Source of the DNA: Bacteroidaceae bacterium
GTDB lineage: Bacteria > Bacteroidota > Bacteroidia > Bacteroidales > Bacteroidaceae
Direction: 5' to 3'
Assembly (NCBI GenBank): GCA_017503065.1
Contig: JAFVTT010000008.1
Span: forward strand, 1-52,100
Length of the DNA stretch: 52,100 nt
Shown here piece by piece: positions 35,560 to 44,702 of the stretch; the first letter of the stretch is position 1, and every line of letters starts with the position of its first letter. The translations under genes were made by a program, and so were the position numbers. Under the pieces are notes generated by a model, which ran no database searches, was not told where the DNA came from, and saw nothing but the letters and a program-made list of their open reading frames with translations.

Positions 35560-36378
35560 TCAGTACCTCTCACCCTCGTTGGGGAAGTCCTCTGTCTTCA
35601 CGTCGGAGATGTACTGGCCAATGGCTTCGGTCATGACGGAAAAGAGGTCGGCATAGCGGCGGAGGAACTTGGGGGAGAAACCCTTGTTCATGCCCAGCAT
35701 GTCGTGGATGACAAGTACCTGTCCGTCGGCAGGACCTGCGCCTATGCCTATGACGGGGATGGTGAGTTCCTGACACACTCGCTGGCAAAGGGCGGCGGGA
35801 ATCTTCTCCAACACCAGAGCAAAGCATCCGGCATCCTCCAGGGCATGGGCATCGGAGATGAGTTTCTCCGCCTCGGCATCCTCCTTGGCACGGACGGTAT
35901 ATGTACCGTACTTGTTGATGCTCTGGGGCATGAGGCCGAGGTGACCCATCACGGGGATACCGGCATCCAGGATGGCCTTGACGGTGTCAATTATCTCCAC
36001 TCCTCCCTCCAGTTTGAGGGCATCGGCATGGGTTTCCTTCATGATGCGTATGGCATTGGCAACACCCTCGGTGCGGCTCACCTGATATGAGCCGAAGGGC
36101 ATGTCGCAAACCACCAGCGAGCGCCTTACGCCGCGCACCACGCTCTTGGCATGATATATCATCTGCTCCACGCTGATGGGCAGAGTGGTTACGTTGCCCG
36201 CCATTACGTTGGAGGCACTGTCGCCCACCAGGATGATGTCCATTCCTGCCTGGTCAACGATCTGTGCCATGGTGTAGTCGTAAGCCGTAAGCATGGCAAT
36301 CTTCTTGCCCTGCAGCTTCATCTCTATGAGTCGGTGTGTAGTAACCTTTCGTGTGTCTTCTACTAAATATCCAGCCAT
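35560..36378 (-). CDS. panB: 3-methyl-2-oxobutanoate hydroxymethyltransferase
   Basis: The 272-residue TIM barrel transfers a one-carbon unit from methylene-tetrahydrofolate to ketoisovalerate, giving ketopantoate, the first step to pantothenate and CoA. Motifs: [33 protein letters not shown] (metal ligand Asp), [23 protein letters not shown], and [16 protein letters not shown] chose the ATG at 36378, which sits 30 bp after a promoter box; 15 residues upstream in frame do not belong. It is next to glyA, which supplies the folate one-carbon units, though the two are on opposite strands. Confidence 0.96.
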   Translation of the reverse strand: MAGYLVEDTRKVTTHRLIEMKLQGKKIAMLTAYDYTMAQIVDQAGMDIILVGDSASNVMAGNVTTLPISVEQMIYHAKSVVRGVRRSLVVCDMPFGSYQVSRTEGVANAIRIMKETHADALKLEGGVEIIDTVKAILDAGIPVMGHLGLMPQSINKYGTYTVRAKEDAEAEKLISDAHALEDAGCFALVLEKIPAALCQRVCQELTIPVIGIGAGPADGQVLVIHDMLGMNKGFSPKFLRRYADLFSVMTEAIGQYISDVKTEDFPNEGERY

Positions 36379-36409
36379 AATAATTCTTCTTTTTATCCTT
36401 AAACGAGTG

Positions 36410-36417
36410 CAAAGGTA
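36410..36417 (-). promoter_or_regulatory. Promoter -7 box of panB
   Basis: TACCTTTG on the minus strand, about 30 bp before the ATG. It is only 22 bp from the divergent addA box, so the two -33 regions overlap. Confidence 0.65.
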
Positions 36418-36439
36418 CAACAATTTGGTGGAAAATAAG

Positions 36440-36447
36440 TATCTTTG
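36440..36447 (+). promoter_or_regulatory. Promoter -7 box of the addA-addB unit
   Basis: TATCTTTG, 25 bp before the ATG at 36473. It faces away from the panB promoter. Confidence 0.65.
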
Positions 36448-36472
36448 CGCAACATAAACAAACTATGACGGC

Positions 36473-39400
36473 ATGAATTCCACACTGAACATATACAAGG
36501 CTTCGGCGGGTAGCGGAAAGACATTCACGCTGACCGTGGAGTACATCTACCTGATGGTGCGCCCCCAGGCCGAGGAGGAATACAGACACACGCTGGCGGT
36601 GACTTTCACCAACAAGGCTACGGCCGAGATGAAGAACCGCATACTGCAGCACCTCTACGGCATCTGGAAGGCCTTGCCCAGTAGCGAGGGCTATGTTGGC
36701 AAACTGATGGAGAAACTCGGTTGCAACGGGTATGACATGAGCCTGGAGCAGTTGCGCGAAAGAAGCGGCGAGGCACTGACCATGATTCTGCACGACTATA
36801 GCCATTTCCGTGTGGAGACGATAGACAGTTTCTTCCAGAGCGTACTGAGGTCGCTGGCCAGGGAACTGGGACAGAGTTCCAAGATGCAGGTGGACCTGAA
36901 TGACACTGAGGTACTGGAACTGGCCGTGGACCGCATGATTGACTCGCTGGACATAGACAATACACTCAGAAAGATAGTGGTGCAGTACGTTACGGACGAA
37001 CTGGACGAGAACGGCAGGTGGAACATACAGGCCTCTATCAAGGACTTTGCTAAGTGCATCTTCAAAGAGGACTTCATGCAGAGAAGCCGCGAGGAGCGCG
37101 ACACCATTTCCGACTACGCCAAGGTGAGGCAGTTCCGCACCGAGATGAAACGTCTGATGGAAGAGGCTACAGAAGAATTGAAGGCACAGGCAGGGAGCAT
37201 GCTCGGGGACGTACAACGCACCTGCACACCGGAACTGGTGGGCAAGAGACTGCCGTCGCCGGCAACGTACCTGCTGAACATCCTCAAGGAAAAGGACAAC
37301 AAGCAGGTGACCAAGGGCAAGACCTTCAATGAATTTCTGGAGGACGGTTCAGCACTGCTTCTGGCAAAGCACAAGAACGATGCCTCTGCCTGCTCGGCAA
37401 TGCATGCACTGAGCGACAGGTTCTGCAAGTTCCTTGAAATGGAGAAGGAACTGAACCGCAAGTTCAACACCGCCAAACTGGCCAGGAACTATACCAACCA
37501 ACTCCAACTCCTCTCACGCATAGATGAGATAGTGAGGGACATCAACGAGGAGAGGGAGACATTCCCCCTGTCGCGCACCCCCACCCTGCTCTCGCGCCTG
37601 ATAGACGGACAGGACAATCCCTTCGTGTTCGAGAAGATAGGCACCGTGCTGAGGAACATTATGATAGACGAGTTCCAGGACACGAGCCGCCTGCAATGGA
37701 ACAATTTCCGCGTGCTCCTGTTCGAGAACCAGGCACTGGGCGGCACCGACCTCATAGTGGGCGACATAAAGCAGAGCATCTACCGCTGGAGGGGCGGTGA
37801 ATGGAGCCTGCTGAGCAGCCTGGCCGACAATATGGGAACGTGGAACCCGCGCACAGAGACGCTGGACACCAACTACCGAAGCGAGCACCGCATCATAGAC
37901 TTCAACAACCGCCTCTTCCCCAAGGCGGCACTCCTGCTGGACAACATAGCACCAGATGCGAGGTTCCGCATAGGTGGCAAGGAGGGCATATATGCCGACG
38001 TGGTGCAGAAGACCTCGCCCAAAAAGGCCGAGGACCCGAAGGGATTCTGGAGCGTGTCCCTGCGCATAAAGGGTACGAAGACCAACGGACACCCCGTGCT
38101 CACCAGCGAAGAGGAACAGGAATGGATGTACGGCGACATGCTACGCCAGATATGCTCCCTGCACGATGCAGGCCTGCCCCTGGAAAAGATGGCCATACTG
38201 CTGCGCAAGAACAACAACACCACCTCCATACTGGAATATTTCGAGCAACATGCCCCTGCCGACATACGCATAGCCAGCGACGAGGCCTACCTGCTGGGCA
38301 ACAGTTCCATAGTGACGATACTCATCTCCGCCATGCGCATACTCATAGAGGACTACGAGGCAAAGCCCCTGCCCTACCACCAGTTCCTGATGCACTACAT
38401 GCCCAGGATAAGGAAGGCGGACCTGAGCATGGACGACATCATGCGCACCAATGCCATGGACCTGTTGCCGGCCTTCCTCACCGAGGAGCGAGACAGACTC
38501 AAACAGATGCCTCTCTACGAACTGGTGGAGGAACTCTACCGCAGGCTCGACCTGAAGGAACTATCCGAACAGGAGGCCTACCACTATGCCTTCCTGGACA
38601 CGGTGCAGACATACCTGAGGGACAACCCCAACGACCTGCATTCCTTCCTGAACGAATGGGACACCACCCTGCACAAGCAGGCCATACCATCGGGCAAGCA
38701 GGAGGGCATAAGGGTGCTGACAATACACAAGTCCAAGGGACTGGAGTTCCACACCGTACTGCTTCCGCATTGCGACTGGAACCTGGAGAAGGACATGGGC
38801 GACACCCTGTGGTGCGAGGCCGAGGACGGGCACGAGGAGTACAACACTCTGGGCAGGATGCCGGTGGCAAAGACTGGTGTTATGTCCAAGTCCTACTACC
38901 AGGGACGATACGACGAGGAACACCTGCAAAGCCGTGTGGACGAACTGAACGCCCTGTACGTGGCGCTGACACGCGCTTCGTGCAACATGTACATCTGGGC
39001 CTCGCACAACGGCAAGAGCGTGGTGGAGACACAGGAGGTGGGAAACCTGCTGAACGATTGCCTGAACCCCAAGAGCGATTATACCGACGGAGTGTGGCAC
39101 GGACAGGAAGGAGAACCCATAACCACGGTGAAACGGGAAAAGGCAAGCGACAACCGCATGCTGCCCGACTTCAGCCCTCACATCGTGAAGATGCAGAGTT
39201 ACAAGGCACGCCTGAACTTCCGCCAGAGCAACGAGGCAAAGGAGATGTTCGGACACAGCGACGAGGCACGCTCGCTGGGCGTCCTGTACCACAATGTGAT
39301 GGCCGAAATCAGGGATGCCGCCGACATTGTCCAGATCTTGGAAAGGAACCGCATGAAAGGCATGCTCACACAGGAGCAGCACGACGAACTCCTTGGATAT

Positions 39401-39703
39401 CTGGAACAGACAAGGACCGACGAACTCGTGGCCTCGTGGTTCGACCCGGAGAACCATGTCTTTGCCGAATGCGAGATACTGGACCCCACGGCACGCAGGC
39501 GCAACAAGCGCGACCAGCGGCCCGACCGAATAGTCATGAAGGACAGGCAGATAACGGTAATCGACTATAAGTTCGGTGACGAGCGCGACAACTACAAAGG
39601 GCAGGTGAAAAACTACATGCGCCTGCTCCGCAAACTTTATCCCGGGCACAAGGTCACCGGGTATCTCTGGTATGTGAAAAACGGAAAGACAGAAGAAGTA
39701 TAG
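36473..39703 (+). CDS. addA: AddA-like UvrD-family helicase/exonuclease
   Basis: The 1076-residue protein has Walker A ASAGSGKTF (from residue 10), FTNKATAEMKNRIL (motif Ia), DEFQDTSRLQWNNF (Walker B), GDIKQSIYRWRGGEW and TNYRSEHRIIDFNN (helicase motifs III and IV), and LTIHKSKGLEFHTVLLP with LYVALTRA (motifs V and VI). The C-terminal 150 residues hold a PD-(D/E)XK nuclease (DRIVMKDRQITVIDYKFG, then QVKNYMRLL). With AddB it would process double-strand breaks for RecA, as RecBCD does elsewhere. The AddA name is by architecture; a RecB-like label is equally used in this phylum. It ends 9 bp before addB. Confidence 0.9.
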   Translation: MNSTLNIYKASAGSGKTFTLTVEYIYLMVRPQAEEEYRHTLAVTFTNKATAEMKNRILQHLYGIWKALPSSEGYVGKLMEKLGCNGYDMSLEQLRERSGEALTMILHDYSHFRVETIDSFFQSVLRSLARELGQSSKMQVDLNDTEVLELAVDRMIDSLDIDNTLRKIVVQYVTDELDENGRWNIQASIKDFAKCIFKEDFMQRSREERDTISDYAKVRQFRTEMKRLMEEATEELKAQAGSMLGDVQRTCTPELVGKRLPSPATYLLNILKEKDNKQVTKGKTFNEFLEDGSALLLAKHKNDASACSAMHALSDRFCKFLEMEKELNRKFNTAKLARNYTNQLQLLSRIDEIVRDINEERETFPLSRTPTLLSRLIDGQDNPFVFEKIGTVLRNIMIDEFQDTSRLQWNNFRVLLFENQALGGTDLIVGDIKQSIYRWRGGEWSLLSSLADNMGTWNPRTETLDTNYRSEHRIIDFNNRLFPKAALLLDNIAPDARFRIGGKEGIYADVVQKTSPKKAEDPKGFWSVSLRIKGTKTNGHPVLTSEEEQEWMYGDMLRQICSLHDAGLPLEKMAILLRKNNNTTSILEYFEQHAPADIRIASDEAYLLGNSSIVTILISAMRILIEDYEAKPLPYHQFLMHYMPRIRKADLSMDDIMRTNAMDLLPAFLTEERDRLKQMPLYELVEELYRRLDLKELSEQEAYHYAFLDTVQTYLRDNPNDLHSFLNEWDTTLHKQAIPSGKQEGIRVLTIHKSKGLEFHTVLLPHCDWNLEKDMGDTLWCEAEDGHEEYNTLGRMPVAKTGVMSKSYYQGRYDEEHLQSRVDELNALYVALTRASCNMYIWASHNGKSVVETQEVGNLLNDCLNPKSDYTDGVWHGQEGEPITTVKREKASDNRMLPDFSPHIVKMQSYKARLNFRQSNEAKEMFGHSDEARSLGVLYHNVMAEIRDAADIVQILERNRMKGMLTQEQHDELLGYLEQTRTDELVASWFDPENHVFAECEILDPTARRRNKRDQRPDRIVMKDRQITVIDYKFGDERDNYKGQVKNYMRLLRKLYPGHKVTGYLWYVKNGKTEEV

Positions 39704-39712
39704 GAGGAAACG

Positions 39713-42622
39713 ATGGAGACAAGCAATACAGACAACTGGAAGGAAACGACATTCCTGGCCAACGTGGCCAAAGACCTGATGGTGCGTTTCGGCAAGGACA
39801 TGACCAACGTGACGGTGGTGTTCCCCAACAAGCGTGCACGCCTGTTCTTGAACGAGGAGTTCCTGACCCTTACCGACTCTCCCATGTGGGCACCCGAGTA
39901 TGCCACCATAGCGGAACTCTTCGGACGCATCGTGGGCGAGAACGTAATGGAACCCATCCCTGCCGTATGCACCCTATACAATATATATAAGGTGCTGATG
40001 GGCGACAAGGCCGAGACACTGGACATGTTCTGGGGATGGGGCGAGATAATAATCTCCGACTTCGACGACATAGACAAGCATCTGGTGAATGCCGATGCCC
40101 TCTTCCTCAATGCAAAGGAACTGGGCGACATGGAGAGCCTGGACTTCCTCACCGACAACCAGCGAGAGGCTCTGGAGCAGTTCTTCGGCAGTTTCCAGGG
40201 CGAACACAGGACACGCCTGCAGGAGCGCTTCTCCGAACTTTGGGGCATCATGCCCGACCTCTACCACAGGTTGAAGAATGGGATGCCCGAGGGCACACAA
40301 CCATATCAGGGTGCCTTGGAGCGCAAGGCAGTGGAGGACAAGGAACTGCTTCACCGCCTTGGAGAGGAGAAGACGTTTTGTTTCGTTGGCTTCAACATGC
40401 TCAGCGAGACGGAGAAGAAACTGATGTCCTATCTGCAGGACCGCGGGCAGGCCCTCTTCTATTGGGACTTTGACAGGATGTATCTGGAGAACCGTGCCTT
40501 CGAGGCTGGCGACTTCATACGCGAAAACCTGCTACGTTTCCCCAATGCCTTGTCGCGCTCAGGCATATACGACAACCTGCGGCACAAGGCGGAGGTGACC
40601 TTCGTGTCCACCAGTACGGACAGCATTGCCACACGCTACATACCCGAGTGGCTTAAGGACCACCTTACCACGGAGGAGAGGGAGACAGCACTGGTTCTGT
40701 GCGATGAACAACAACTTCAACCCGTACTACATGCCATACCTGATACTAAGGAAGATAATAAAGAAGATAACGAGGAACACGTTAAAGAGGAGATGCCCAA
40801 TGGCACTCCAGCCGATGTGAACATCACCATGGGCTATTCCCTGACAGGTACGCCCATATACAGCCTCATGCTTGCCCTCATAGCATTGCAGACAGAAGGT
40901 TGGGACGAGAGCAGGAAAAGGTTCAGGCTCCCATTCCTGAGAACGGTCAATTACCACCCCTACTCCAAGTTCATGGAGAAAGAGCAATGGGAACGCAGGA
41001 CAGACCCCTCCGACATACCGGCACTGGTAAGATACCTGCTCGGAGTGCTGACCTCCCTGGCGGGAAAGATGCGGGACGAGAACATCTTCGACGATGTGCT
41101 GATGGTGGAGAGCCTGTTCCAGACACACCGTGCCTTGCGCCAGTTCCACGACATTGCCACGGCATCGGAACCGGCCCTGCATCTGCACCCCACCACGCTG
41201 AGGAGGCTTCTGCGCAGGATTCTCGGAAGCCAGAGCATACCTTTCCACGGAGAACCGGCACAGGGTTTGCAGATTATGGGTGTGCTGGAGACGAGGTGCA
41301 TTGATTTCAGGAACCTGCTTATGCTTAACGTGGGAGAAGGTTTCCTGCCCAAGAGCAATGCGGACAACTCGCTCATCCCATACACGCTGAGAGTGGGGTT
41401 CGGCCTTACCACCGTGCGCCACCGCATAGCCGTGTTCGCATACTACTTCTATCGCCTGATACAAAGGGCTGAGCACGTCACATTCATCTACAACGAGAAC
41501 TCGGCCGGCAACGTGCGCCACGAGATGAGCCGTTTCCTTCGTCAACTTCAGGCGGAGACAGACATACCCATCCGTTGCCTGCGCCTGGAATCCGAACAGG
41601 AGTGCCTGTTCACCGCACTGGACATCATCCCAAAGGATGAGAACATCATGCAGGCCCTTTACACGAAGTACGACCTGAACACAAATCCCGAGGCCAAGCC
41701 CCTGAGCCCCTCTGCCCTGAACCGCTATCTGGATTGCCCCATGAAATTCTATCTGTCCAGCATCTGCGGCATACGCGTTGAACCCGACCCCGAAGACGGC
41801 GTGGACGCACGAATGATGGGCAACATCTTCCACAACTCGGCAGAGAGGATATACCGCGAAATCATGTCGCACTCCGGAAGCAATGTCATCACCAGGGAGC
41901 AACTCTCGGCATACACCACGGACAAGGGAAGCCGTCTGCAACCCATCATAGACGAGCAGTTCCAGATAGATGCCGGCATTACCGAGTTCCGTGGCGAGAA
42001 CATACTGATACGCGGTGTGGTGGAGCGATACCTCTTGAACCTCCTGCGCTGGGACGAGCGCCATGCACCCATCGTCATGGAGGCCATGGAAGAGGACGTG
42101 GCCATGCAGATGGAAGTGGACGTGGACGGACAGAAGGTTTCCGTGCTGACCGGCGGACGCGTTGACCGCATGGACATACTCAGGGACGAAGACGGCAAAG
42201 AGTATCTGCGCATACTTGACTACAAGACCGGTTCGCACGAGAACTCGGCAAAGACTTTCAAGGGTATCTTTTCGCGCGACACCAGGCATGCCGGCTACTA
42301 TTTCCAAACCTTCCTCTATGCCCTGGTGACGAAGTACAAGAAAAAGCCTGCCATGCCAGTAAAACCCGTACTCTTCTACACCGCCAAGGCAGGTAGGCAA
42401 GACTACGACCCCACCCTGCACATCGGTTCGGAGGACGGAAGGAACTCCGGCAGCCCCGTACCCCTGGGAGCAGTGGAAGACATATCGCTATATGAAGCGG
42501 AGTTCGAGAAGGAACTGCACGAAGTAATCCGCGAGATATTCTCTCCGCAGATCCCCTTCTGCAAGTCTGGTCACCTAGACGGATGCAAGTTTTGCGACTT
42601 CAAACAACTCTGCAACAGATAG
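39713..42622 (+). CDS. addB: AddB-like PD-(D/E)XK nuclease with Fe-S motif
   Basis: The 969-residue partner of AddA has an inactive helicase-like fold over most of its length (VTVVFPNKRARLFLNEEF in place of a Walker A). The C-terminal nuclease has LDYKTGSHE near residue 836. Four cysteines match the AddB iron-sulfur pattern: one in NRYLDCPMKFY (about 675), and C958, C961 and C967 near the end (GCKFCDFKQLCNR, spacing CX2CX5C). A Lys/Asp/Glu/Asn linker (DTKEDNKEDNEEHVKEE) lies in the middle. It starts 9 bp after addA, so the two are one unit. The 220 bp after it hold only the tRNA promoter. Confidence 0.9.
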   Translation: METSNTDNWKETTFLANVAKDLMVRFGKDMTNVTVVFPNKRARLFLNEEFLTLTDSPMWAPEYATIAELFGRIVGENVMEPIPAVCTLYNIYKVLMGDKAETLDMFWGWGEIIISDFDDIDKHLVNADALFLNAKELGDMESLDFLTDNQREALEQFFGSFQGEHRTRLQERFSELWGIMPDLYHRLKNGMPEGTQPYQGALERKAVEDKELLHRLGEEKTFCFVGFNMLSETEKKLMSYLQDRGQALFYWDFDRMYLENRAFEAGDFIRENLLRFPNALSRSGIYDNLRHKAEVTFVSTSTDSIATRYIPEWLKDHLTTEERETALVLCDEQQLQPVLHAIPDTKEDNKEDNEEHVKEEMPNGTPADVNITMGYSLTGTPIYSLMLALIALQTEGWDESRKRFRLPFLRTVNYHPYSKFMEKEQWERRTDPSDIPALVRYLLGVLTSLAGKMRDENIFDDVLMVESLFQTHRALRQFHDIATASEPALHLHPTTLRRLLRRILGSQSIPFHGEPAQGLQIMGVLETRCIDFRNLLMLNVGEGFLPKSNADNSLIPYTLRVGFGLTTVRHRIAVFAYYFYRLIQRAEHVTFIYNENSAGNVRHEMSRFLRQLQAETDIPIRCLRLESEQECLFTALDIIPKDENIMQALYTKYDLNTNPEAKPLSPSALNRYLDCPMKFYLSSICGIRVEPDPEDGVDARMMGNIFHNSAERIYREIMSHSGSNVITREQLSAYTTDKGSRLQPIIDEQFQIDAGITEFRGENILIRGVVERYLLNLLRWDERHAPIVMEAMEEDVAMQMEVDVDGQKVSVLTGGRVDRMDILRDEDGKEYLRILDYKTGSHENSAKTFKGIFSRDTRHAGYYFQTFLYALVTKYKKKPAMPVKPVLFYTAKAGRQDYDPTLHIGSEDGRNSGSPVPLGAVEDISLYEAEFEKELHEVIREIFSPQIPFCKSGHLDGCKFCDFKQLCNR

Positions 42623-42782
42623 ACAACATGTCTGCGGACGAGATAGTGTACATATATACACATGAGCGCCGAGGGATGGAACTCCTTTTCAAAGAACTCA
42701 AGCAGAATCAGCCCTGAATCAGCAATAAAAAATATTAAAGCAAAAAAAGGTGAAATAAATCGTTCATATATAAAAAAAGATG

Positions 42783-42790
42783 TATCTTTG
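42783..42790 (+). promoter_or_regulatory. Promoter -7 box of tRNA-Thr
   Basis: TATCTTTG lies 52 bp before the tRNA, after an A-rich stretch. The preceding 160 bp (42623-42782) show no gene. Confidence 0.65.
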
Positions 42791-42842
42791 CAATCGGATT
42801 GTAGTTTGATACTACATTGAAATTTGACCGTTGCAGTTACAG

Positions 42843-42915
<73 letters not shown>

Positions 42916-42928
42916 CAAAAGATACTCA

Positions 42929-42953
42929 AATTACGGGATGAAAACCCGTAATT
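42929..42953. terminator. Hairpin between tRNA-Thr and the SprT-like gene
   Basis: A 9-bp perfect stem (AATTACGGG with CCCGTAATT) has a 7-nt A-rich loop, 13 bp after the tRNA. T content on either side is modest. It could end transcription of both the tRNA and the convergent SprT-like gene. Confidence 0.6.
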
Positions 42954-42984
42954 CCCTACTTGCCATATTAAATAAGCCCTGAGT

Positions 42985-43653
42985 TTATGGAGTTATATCC
43001 ATTCCATCTAATGACAGATGGAACGCATCGGCAAGTTGCTTTTCCAATTCCTCCTTATCGACAAGATAAATCTTTACCGTCTGGGAGCGGCGGAACCTGT
43101 TGAAGTACGGGTTCAGGGAAGAATACCATTTACACTCTACGACACCGGGAAACTTGGGTATCTCGTTCCATAGCATGAAGACCCTTGTCTGTGCGGCTAT
43201 GGTGATGCCTGTCCTTCCGTCGGAAAAACGGCTTGCGCAAATCAGGTGGCGGCGTATCTCGCGGTCCTTCTCCCTTTCCTCCTCAGTAGGCTTGTGGCTG
43301 ATGGTTACATTACGGCCGAAGCGGGCATTGATGTCGTCCATCATCTTGCGGAAAAGTTTGCCGTGTGCCGAAGTGTCCTGCAATTGGTTGGAGAGTATGT
43401 GGTAGTGTATCATCTCGTGTATGATGGTATCTTCCAGCAGGCGCTCGTCCATTTCCTTGCCGGCACTTATGACGAACTGGAAGTTGCCGTACTTCCATCC
43501 TCCCCAAAAACTACGCTTGCGACTATAACGCAGTTGTCCCAAGAACGTGCGTGCGTTGCTGAGCCTGAATGGCAACGGTTTCAAACGTCCTCCGAATATT
43601 GTATGATTGAATTCATTGAACTTGCGCTCAACATAGTCAAGTGTCGCAACCAT
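42985..43653 (-). CDS. SprT-like zinc metalloprotease-domain protein
   Basis: The 222-residue protein starts with VERKFNEFNHTIFGGRL, as in SprT-family proteins. The zinc motif HEMIHYH is at residues 79-85 (H79, E80, H83), and HGKLFRKMMDDIN supplies the third-ligand region. SprT/Spartan domains act as DNA-protein crosslink proteases in eukaryotes; the bacterial role is unclear. The C-terminal 90 residues, basic and aromatic, include VVECKWYSSLNPYFNRF. It ends 70 bp from the tRNA. Confidence 0.85.
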   Translation of the reverse strand: MVATLDYVERKFNEFNHTIFGGRLKPLPFRLSNARTFLGQLRYSRKRSFWGGWKYGNFQFVISAGKEMDERLLEDTIIHEMIHYHILSNQLQDTSAHGKLFRKMMDDINARFGRNVTISHKPTEEEREKDREIRRHLICASRFSDGRTGITIAAQTRVFMLWNEIPKFPGVVECKWYSSLNPYFNRFRRSQTVKIYLVDKEELEKQLADAFHLSLDGMDITP

Positions 43654-43688
43654 TTACATGCAAACGTGCCGGTGGTTATACATATAAA

Positions 43689-43720
43689 AAGATGTGCCAT
43701 AAGAATCTATGACACATCTT
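43689..43720 (-). terminator. Rho-independent terminator of the DUF2582 gene
   Basis: A 13-bp stem (AAGATGTGxCATA with one mismatch) has a 6-nt loop. On the minus strand it is followed by TTTTTATATG. It is 26 bp past the gene's stop. Confidence 0.85.
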
Positions 43721-43745
43721 CCTAATTATCTTCTCAACAAGAATC

Positions 43746-43946
43746 TTACTTCAGAGACAAAGTAATCTCCTTACCCTCCTCTACTACGTTCAGCTTGTCC
43801 TCGCGGAGCAACCAGCCCATAGCCAGATACAAATCCTTGTCAGTCTTAATCTTGCAAACCTTCTTCAGGTCCTTGGCGTTCATTGCGCCATTCTCGTTGA
43901 GGGCTGTCCAAACAGCACCAGCAACGCTACCAATCTTCTCGATCAT
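43746..43946 (-). CDS. Small winged-helix protein (DUF2582)
   Basis: The 66-residue protein folds as a winged helix by its pattern: GAVWTALNENGAMNAKDLKKVCKI, then DKDLYLAMGWLLREDKL with a beta wing NVVEEGKEITLSL. It matches the DUF2582 family of Bacteroidetes, which is possibly DNA- or RNA-binding; the function is unknown. It has its own promoter (44012-44019) and terminator, so it is a single-gene unit. Confidence 0.85.
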   Translation of the reverse strand: MIEKIGSVAGAVWTALNENGAMNAKDLKKVCKIKTDKDLYLAMGWLLREDKLNVVEEGKEITLSLK

Positions 43947-44011
43947 CGCTTTAATACCTTAATGTTTGAATAATATACCTATCTAATTGCGACTTTTATC
44001 AATTCGCGATG

Positions 44012-44019
44012 CAAAGGTA
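44012..44019 (-). promoter_or_regulatory. Promoter -7 box of the DUF2582 gene
   Basis: TACCTTTG on the minus strand. It gives a leader of about 62 nt, rich in A and T. Confidence 0.65.
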
Positions 44020-44104
44020 AGTTAATTTTACTTAACTCGCAAGAATTATAGAGTTTATTTTATGTTATAAAACACAAATAATACATCTTTTCTGCTTCAT
44101 GAGC

Positions 44105-44503
44105 CTAATTATAGTCTTCCGGAGTGAAGATGAAAGACATGTACTCTGTCGCCTTTGTGGATGAATAGTAGGTATAGTGGAATGTCGTACCATGCTCCTT
44201 CAGTTCGTGAAGTCCTATGTTTTGGCGTATATTGTCCAGAAGATTGGCATGAAACACGCTGAGGAGTTTGGAGTTGTATATGCTGTCTACGTCCAGTTTG
44301 CCCGATACCGAGTAATAATAGGACATCATCCTGCCCTCCGTGTCATATACAAGGCTGTCCAAAACCGTGTACTCGTCCATCTGTTTGGGGCAAGAATTTT
44401 TTGTAAAATTACGGGCCTGACGGCAAATCCTGTCGCTTTTCGACTCATGGTTGCATGATACCAGCGCAAGCAGGAGAAGCAGTAGGACTGATGGGGTCTT
44501 CAT
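44105..44503 (-). CDS. Small lipoprotein, function unknown
   Basis: The 132-residue product has a signal of eight leucines or similar (VLLLLLLALVSC) with lipobox LVSC, so it is lipid-anchored after cleavage. The mature protein has two further cysteines (RICRQ, NSCPKQM), a DSLVYDTEGRMMSYYYSVSG stretch, and ends FIFTPEDYN. It is not recognised as a named family. I chose the ATG at 44503, which starts the signal; an in-frame ATG at 44524 would leave only about 7 nt of leader. Its promoter lies inside a tandem repeat (see 44525-44598). Confidence 0.7.
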   Translation of the reverse strand: MKTPSVLLLLLLALVSCNHESKSDRICRQARNFTKNSCPKQMDEYTVLDSLVYDTEGRMMSYYYSVSGKLDVDSIYNSKLLSVFHANLLDNIRQNIGLHELKEHGTTFHYTYYSSTKATEYMSFIFTPEDYN

Positions 44504-44524
44504 ATCATCTATATATAATTTCAT

Positions 44525-44598
44525 TGCATCTATACAAAAATATAGAATCTAAATATACTATAGAATCTATATAAACTATAGCATCTATATATAATAAT
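44525..44598. repeat. Four imperfect 18-19-bp AT-rich tandem repeats
   Basis: The units are 44525-44543, 44544-44561, 44562-44579 and 44580-44598, with consensus (A/T)G(A/C)ATCTATATAxACTAT. They abut the 5' end of the lipoprotein gene and overlap its putative promoter box. Confidence 0.65.
44535..44542 (-). promoter_or_regulatory. Putative promoter -7 box of the lipoprotein gene
   Basis: TATTTTTG on the minus strand fits TAnnTTTG. It is 31 bp before the ATG at 44503 and lies inside the first tandem repeat unit. Confidence 0.5.
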
Positions 44599-44600
44599 GT

Positions 44601-44664
44601 AAAAAATGGAGAATCACTCAGAAAGACCCGTATGTGCGAATGTCCTTCTGCCGGCGATTCTCCA
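44601..44664 (-). terminator. Terminator of yebC
   Basis: A 9-bp closing stem (TGGAGAATC/GATTCTCCA) has a large structured loop with inner pairing (CAGAA/TTCTG). On the minus strand the stem is followed by TTTTTT. It starts 39 bp after the yebC stop. Confidence 0.75.
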
Positions 44665-44702
44665 CTTTATTTATGCATGCGCCTTTTGAAGCGGGAGGTG
44701 TG

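Noticed and set aside
35497..36090. A 197-codon + strand frame over panB
   Set aside because: It is antisense to PanB, which has full family motifs; part of it runs through the panB terminator.
37801..39570. A 589-codon same-strand frame inside addA
   Set aside because: It is a frame shadow; the translation is Pro/Arg/His-rich, while the addA frame holds all helicase motifs.
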